Part shown: in pieces, positions 19,601 to 20,748 of the stretch | How the letters are laid out: each line of letters opens with the position of its first letter | Numbering within the stretch: the first letter of the stretch is position 1 | Origin: Plakobranchus ocellatus | Lineage: Eukaryota; Mollusca; Gastropoda; Plakobranchidae | Assembly: GCA_019648995.1 (NCBI GenBank) | Contig: BLXT01001930.1 | Location: forward strand, 98,623 to 119,370 | Length of the DNA: 20,748 nt | Direction: 5' to 3' | The notes under the pieces: generated by a model | The model's input: the letters and a program-made list of their open reading frames with translations, nothing else | Told to the model about the DNA's origin: nothing | The model's database searches: none | Position numbers and translations under genes: made by a program

Positions 19601-20115
19601 GTCTGTTCCAGACAAGGTACCTGAAGAAGATTAAAAAATAAGTACCAGGTACAGAAGAGGCAAAGAGACAAAAAATTTAAATTGAAAAAAAAAAAAAGTA
19701 AATGGTTTAAGAATAAAAGCAAATTGTAATGGATCCATACAATGGCTAGGGAAAGCTTAAGATGCTGAGCTTTAAAGCCCTAACTCCGTTAGAACTTTTT
19801 TTTTATTCTGAACAAGCTAAACCTATAAAACCTGCCTCATCTGGAAGGGGGGAATTTGCTTCAAACATTAATACATAAAGGTATCTAAAACTCAAAATTT
19901 TTATTACCTTACTTTCACACAATCCTGATGAGATAATTTTGGGCACACTGAAATATATTTGTGACTGCTTATCTTGGCTGTTGACAATTTCACAGCATTA
20001 AGATCTCCCTTCCCCCCTATTTCCTCTGTCTGCAGGTGCAGTCTATCTTGATGGTGTCGATATTAAACAGCTTGATCCAAACTGGCTGCGTTCTAAGATA
20101 GGCACTGTCAGTCAA
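7981..20115 (+). CDS. ABCB10: ABCB10-like mitochondrial ABC half-transporter (8 exons, 3' partial)
   Basis: The joined exons are 7981-8371, 9071-9474, 10260-10394, 12195-12341, 12754-12889, 16398-16484, 17145-17369 and 20036-20115. They form one continuous 535-codon frame with GT-AG introns of 699, 785, 1800, 412, 3508, 660 and 2666 bp. ABCB10 is a homodimeric half-transporter of the mitochondrial inner membrane linked to haem synthesis and oxidative-stress protection. In order, the protein has an Arg/Ser/Lys-rich presequence (about 1-110), a type I ABC membrane domain with six helices (about 131-425), and the start of the ATP-binding domain. That domain shows the A-loop Tyr461, Walker [10 protein letters not shown] (487-495) and the Q-loop Gln535 as the last residue. 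Family markers include [23 protein letters not shown] and [10 protein letters not shown]. About 190 residues (signature, Walker B, H-loop) should follow beyond the window. ABCB8 is the nearest alternative, but sequence through exons 3-6 fits ABCB10 better. All joins are from reading, not transcripts. Confidence 0.92.
8460..8830. repeat. Unclassified interspersed repeat, intron 1 copy
   Basis: This segment aligns by eye with 11485-11865 in intron 3, in the same orientation. Shared blocks include GCCAAAACAT, GAAAGATTTTCTA, AAAAATCAGTTTT, AAATTAACC, CATAACTATGA and AAAAAGTGGTCA, with shared gaps and spacing. No terminal repeats, target duplication or protein motif was found. Minus-strand frames in the two copies share an ENLSxITM patch, which may only reflect the common ancestry of the DNA. 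Confidence 0.65.
9071..9474 (+). CDS. ABCB10: ABCB10-like exon 2: membrane helices 1-2 and first intracellular loop
   Basis: The exon completes Gly131 and encodes residues 132-265. The acceptor is TTGTTTTCAG and the donor GTGAGT, phase 0. Two hydrophobic segments are visible: [15 protein letters not shown], followed by GKIIDLI, and [17 protein letters not shown]. After these comes the conserved cytosolic or matrix loop [20 protein letters not shown], followed by SQNISDGLR at the start of the third helix. Confidence 0.93.
9652..9813. repeat. 81-bp tandem duplication in intron 2
   Basis: Two head-to-tail copies (9652-9732 and 9733-9813) begin AGCAATTATTTAGATCGAC and end CAACAATCTCATA. They differ at only a few positions, indicating a recent duplication. 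No gene or binding function is evident. Confidence 0.93.
10073..10260. repeat. 63-bp unit in triplicate spanning the exon 3 acceptor
   Basis: Three tandem copies lie at 10073-10135, 10136-10197 (one base shorter) and 10198-10260. Each starts CTTAAATGAGTGG and ends TTTGCATT(T)ATCCAGA. Every copy contains a complete AG acceptor (AG ending at 10134, 10196 and 10259), and the third is the one that joins exon 3. Splicing to either upstream copy would read ACT then TAA, so only the last gives a productive protein. Confidence 0.93.
10260..10394 (+). CDS. ABCB10: ABCB10-like exon 3: membrane helices 3-4
   Basis: The exon encodes residues 266-310 in phase 0. It starts TFVSPKLAL after the Met-Met that ends exon 2, matching the family pattern MM-F-VSP. 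It contains the hydrophobic stretch [17 protein letters not shown] and ends in [19 protein letters not shown], the second intracellular loop. The donor is GTGAGG. The start is set by the third copy of a triplicated acceptor. Confidence 0.93.
10462..11262. mobile_element. Candidate TTAA-flanked (piggyBac-like) MITE holding solo LTR copy B
   Basis: TTAA occurs at both edges (10458-10461 and 11263-11266). Immediately inside, the ends are inverted: CTCTTTCC on the left and GAAAGAG on the right. The flanks of the LTR also share a TATTGGCGCT block in direct orientation (about 10485 and 11180). Without the LTR the unit would be about 150 bp, a MITE-like size. The inverted match beyond TTAA is only about 7 bp, so this could be coincidence. 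Confidence 0.4.
10524..11171 (-). mobile_element. Solo LTR, copy B (648 bp)
   Basis: This has the same ends as copy A (TGTCACA...TGTTACA) and aligns with it throughout; the main differences are around 10760-10840 in a CTCTGTGATCTCT-type low-complexity tract. It is flanked by TGCTG (10519-10523) and TGCTA (11172-11176), a 5-bp target duplication with one change. A minus-strand TATAAATA (10868-10875) and AATAAA (10652-10657) repeat the promoter and polyadenylation layout. It lies in intron 3, antisense to the transporter gene. Confidence 0.83.
11485..11865. repeat. Unclassified interspersed repeat, intron 3 copy
   Basis: Partner of the copy at 8460-8830 and in the same orientation. Alignment extends from GCCAAAACATG to about TTTGTAACTGGAGA, with moderate divergence and several indels. 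It begins about 310 bp downstream of the end of solo LTR copy B. No transposon family was recognised. Confidence 0.65.
12195..12341 (+). CDS. ABCB10: ABCB10-like exon 4: second half of intracellular loop 2
   Basis: The exon encodes residues 311-359, phase 0 at both ends. The acceptor is CCCCAG after a C/T-rich run and the donor is GTGAGC. It reads [18 protein letters not shown], the highly conserved ABCB segment, then an amphipathic helix to [10 protein letters not shown] at the start of membrane helix 5. The open frame continues upstream to 12045, but that part is intron with no family similarity. Confidence 0.94.
12754..12889 (+). CDS. ABCB10: ABCB10-like exon 5: membrane helices 5-6
   Basis: The exon encodes residues 360-404 plus the first base of Gly405. 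The acceptor is TTTTTACAG and the donor GTGAGA (phase 1). It contains [17 protein letters not shown], then [20 protein letters not shown], the family pattern for helices 5 and 6. It was too short to stand out as a free open frame. Confidence 0.94.
13192..13750. mobile_element. Candidate small inverted-repeat element inside the Tigger-like element
   Basis: An exact inverted repeat, TTGCCTTGTTGC at 13192-13203 and its complement at 13739-13750, is flanked by TA on both sides (13190-13191 and 13751-13752). That is the geometry of a 559-bp TA-inserting MITE. The inverted match is only 12 bp plus TA, and no coding remnant is seen inside. Confidence 0.3.
14446..15543. mobile_element. 1098-bp nested transposon with TTAT duplication
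   Basis: Ends are inverted: CTCACCGGGCCCTGGT on the left and, on the minus strand, CTCACCGGGCACTGGT on the right (15 of 16). TTAT lies immediately outside each end (14442-14445 and 15544-15547). A subterminal copy of CCGGGCCCTGATGTCGA (about 14494-14510) repeats the left end in direct orientation. A frame around 14755-14850 could read an acidic segment ([18 protein letters not shown]) like transposon protein N-termini, but nothing decisive follows. The superfamily was not identified; a 4-bp duplication fits several cut-and-paste groups. It also carries a TAGATC microsatellite. Confidence 0.75.
14908..14966. repeat. (TAGATC)n / GATCTC imperfect microsatellite
   Basis: Clustered GATCTCGATCTC and TAGATCTAGATC units with a diverged TAGATTTAG continuation lie inside the nested 1.1-kb transposon. 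The motif is self-complementary and matches the tract at 2413-2458. Confidence 0.85.
16398..16484 (+). CDS. ABCB10: ABCB10-like exon 6: end of membrane domain
   Basis: The exon completes Gly405, encodes residues 406-433 and gives the first base of 434. It reads [20 protein letters not shown], then LIDRQPLI, which matches the family linker between helix 6 and the ATP-binding domain. The acceptor (GTGGTCAG) has a poor pyrimidine tract and the donor is GTGGGT. A second in-phase GT donor lies 54 bp downstream. Confidence 0.88.
16604..16670. repeat. (GA)n microsatellite in intron 6
   Basis: About 33 GA units, purine-only on the + strand, lie some 120 bp after the exon 6 donor. Open Ser/Leu frames on the opposite strand arise only from this repeat. 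Confidence 0.97.
17145..17369 (+). CDS. ABCB10: ABCB10-like exon 7: start of ATP-binding domain, Walker A
   Basis: The exon completes residue 434 (Glu) and encodes 435-508 plus one base of Gly509. The acceptor follows a long C/T tract and ends TAAG; the in-frame TAA just before it fixes the start. Visible motifs are [11 protein letters not shown] with A-loop Tyr461, [16 protein letters not shown] with Walker A, and [11 protein letters not shown]. The donor is GTGAGA, phase 1. Reading frames in this exon other than this one are spurious. Confidence 0.93.
17959..18070. repeat. 57-bp tandem duplication in intron 7
   Basis: Two nearly identical head-to-tail copies (17959-18015 and 18016-18070) begin GACACAGTTGTCTTACAGTA and include AGACCTGCCAACTTGTATCA. 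The only clear difference is at the junction, so the duplication looks recent. Confidence 0.95.
18395..19700 (+). mobile_element. 5'-truncated RTE-like non-LTR retrotransposon
   Basis: Broken frames spell a non-LTR reverse transcriptase: RPEIS and [14 protein letters not shown] (about 18430-18500), a degraded FSKASDKV motif, IKRVVWQ, then the catalytic YADDT (about 18852) followed by VLIADSGEQ. The C-terminal part has [35 protein letters not shown] and [13 protein letters not shown]. The usual RQG is altered and several stops and frameshifts intervene, so it is dead. The endonuclease half is missing, which is normal for 5' truncation. It ends at an A-rich tail near 19685-19698 and lies in sense orientation in intron 7. 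RTE is the best family match from memory; a related non-LTR clade is possible. Confidence 0.8.
18459..19640 (+). pseudogene. Reverse transcriptase remnant
   Basis: This is the coding part of the truncated retrotransposon. Reverse transcriptase fingers and palm motifs, including the YADD box, come first, then a long C-terminal extension containing CWT and the FLGH-C thumb-type motif. The frame shifts repeatedly, for example around 18770, 19190 and 19310, and stops interrupt it, as at 18896-18898. No intact product is possible. Confidence 0.75.
20036..20115 (+). CDS. ABCB10: ABCB10-like exon 8: to the Q-loop
   Basis: The exon completes Gly509 and encodes residues 510-535: [20 protein letters not shown], then IGTVSQ. 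The glutamine at its end is the Q-loop residue that contacts the membrane domain and Mg-ATP. The acceptor is CTGTCTGCAG after a C/T tract and the donor GTGAGT, phase 0. The next exon should begin with EP-L/I-F. Confidence 0.93.
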
Positions 20116-20748
20116 GTGAGTTGTGTGATAGAGAATTCGTATATTTTTTAAGGTGAAGTTGTAGCAATGGTGCGAACCCAAGCAAAATTTGAATGTTGTT
20201 TAGAAAAGTAAAAAATCTTAAAAGTTATAATGATCATCATAAGAATAAGTAGTATTTATACATCTTATGAATAAACAACCTTAACGTTGAACAATTCATG
20301 CACATGCCCAAAGTTCTTGGCATTTTCTATTATTTTGGTTGCCTGTTGATAAAAAGAAAGGAAAATGGATTGATATTTTCCAGGTTTTAGGAACTATTCT
20401 ATTGTCCAATCCTCTTCTACTATATGTCTCAAGACCAGCCTGACAATTCAGATGTTACATTTGAACATCGTATATCTTTGAAACTCCTCTTTGCAATCTT
20501 TGCTGTGGTAAAAATGGAATAGGGTTGTGTTGATTTTCTGCCAAAGTATGGGATTTTAGACTTTAAAAAATAGCAATTTAAAGAAGAAAAAGAAAACAAA
20601 CTTCTATATCTATTTTCTCAAAAGTTTGATGAGCGACATCAAACTCACTAGGGCTGGTCTGGAAACATTCACAAATTTTTAGCTGCAGTTCAGTATAGAA
20701 GCTTTTTTACAATTACACTGGCTTTTCTAATTTCTTTTATATTTTCAC
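20116..20748 (+). other. Start of intron 8; no further exon seen
   Basis: AT-rich sequence follows the exon 8 donor to the window edge. I searched the three + frames for the expected continuation after the Q-loop and for the ABC signature, and saw neither. Confidence 0.6.

Overview
This is animal nuclear DNA: AT-rich, with long introns and GT-AG splice sites, and heavily colonised by transposable elements. No prokaryotic features were seen. Frequent TCTAGATC-type microsatellites and a dispersed repeat at about 7215-7405 remind me of sacoglossan gastropod (sea slug) genomes. That assignment rests on memory and is unverified; mollusc or another lophotrochozoan is the safe statement.

The only host gene I can establish is on the + strand: the 5' three quarters of an ABCB10-type mitochondrial ABC transporter. 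Eight coding exons join in phase without a stop: 7981-8371, 9071-9474, 10260-10394, 12195-12341, 12754-12889, 16398-16484, 17145-17369 and 20036-20115. They total 1605 nt, or 535 codons. The exons encode a presequence, the six-helix membrane domain, and the start of the nucleotide-binding domain through Walker A and the Q-loop glutamine. The signature motif, Walker B and the C-terminus lie beyond the right edge.

The left 7.8 kb holds an (ATT)n microsatellite, a degraded IS1595/Merlin-type transposase (1471-2296), a mariner-like transposon remnant (2483-3560) split by a solo LTR (2663-3340), and about 3.6 kb with no gene that I can see. The introns hold most of the rest. Intron 2 has an 81-bp tandem duplication and a 63-bp unit tripled across the exon 3 splice acceptor. 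Intron 3 has a second solo LTR of the same family (10524-11171) inside a short TTAA-flanked candidate element. Introns 1 and 3 share an unclassified repeat.

Intron 5 carries a 3-kb pogo/Tigger-like element (13038-16068). Its transposase reading frame is cut by a 1.1-kb transposon with its own inverted repeats and a TTAT duplication. Intron 6 holds a (GA)n tract. Intron 7 holds a 57-bp tandem duplication and a 5'-truncated, degenerate RTE-like retrotransposon (about 18395-19700).

The clearest unusual structures are two nested insertions. In each, computationally removing the inserted element and one target-site copy rejoins an interrupted transposase frame. The third notable structure is the triplicated splice acceptor, where the two upstream copies would give an immediate stop codon. 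I found no evidence for a wholly new functional system.
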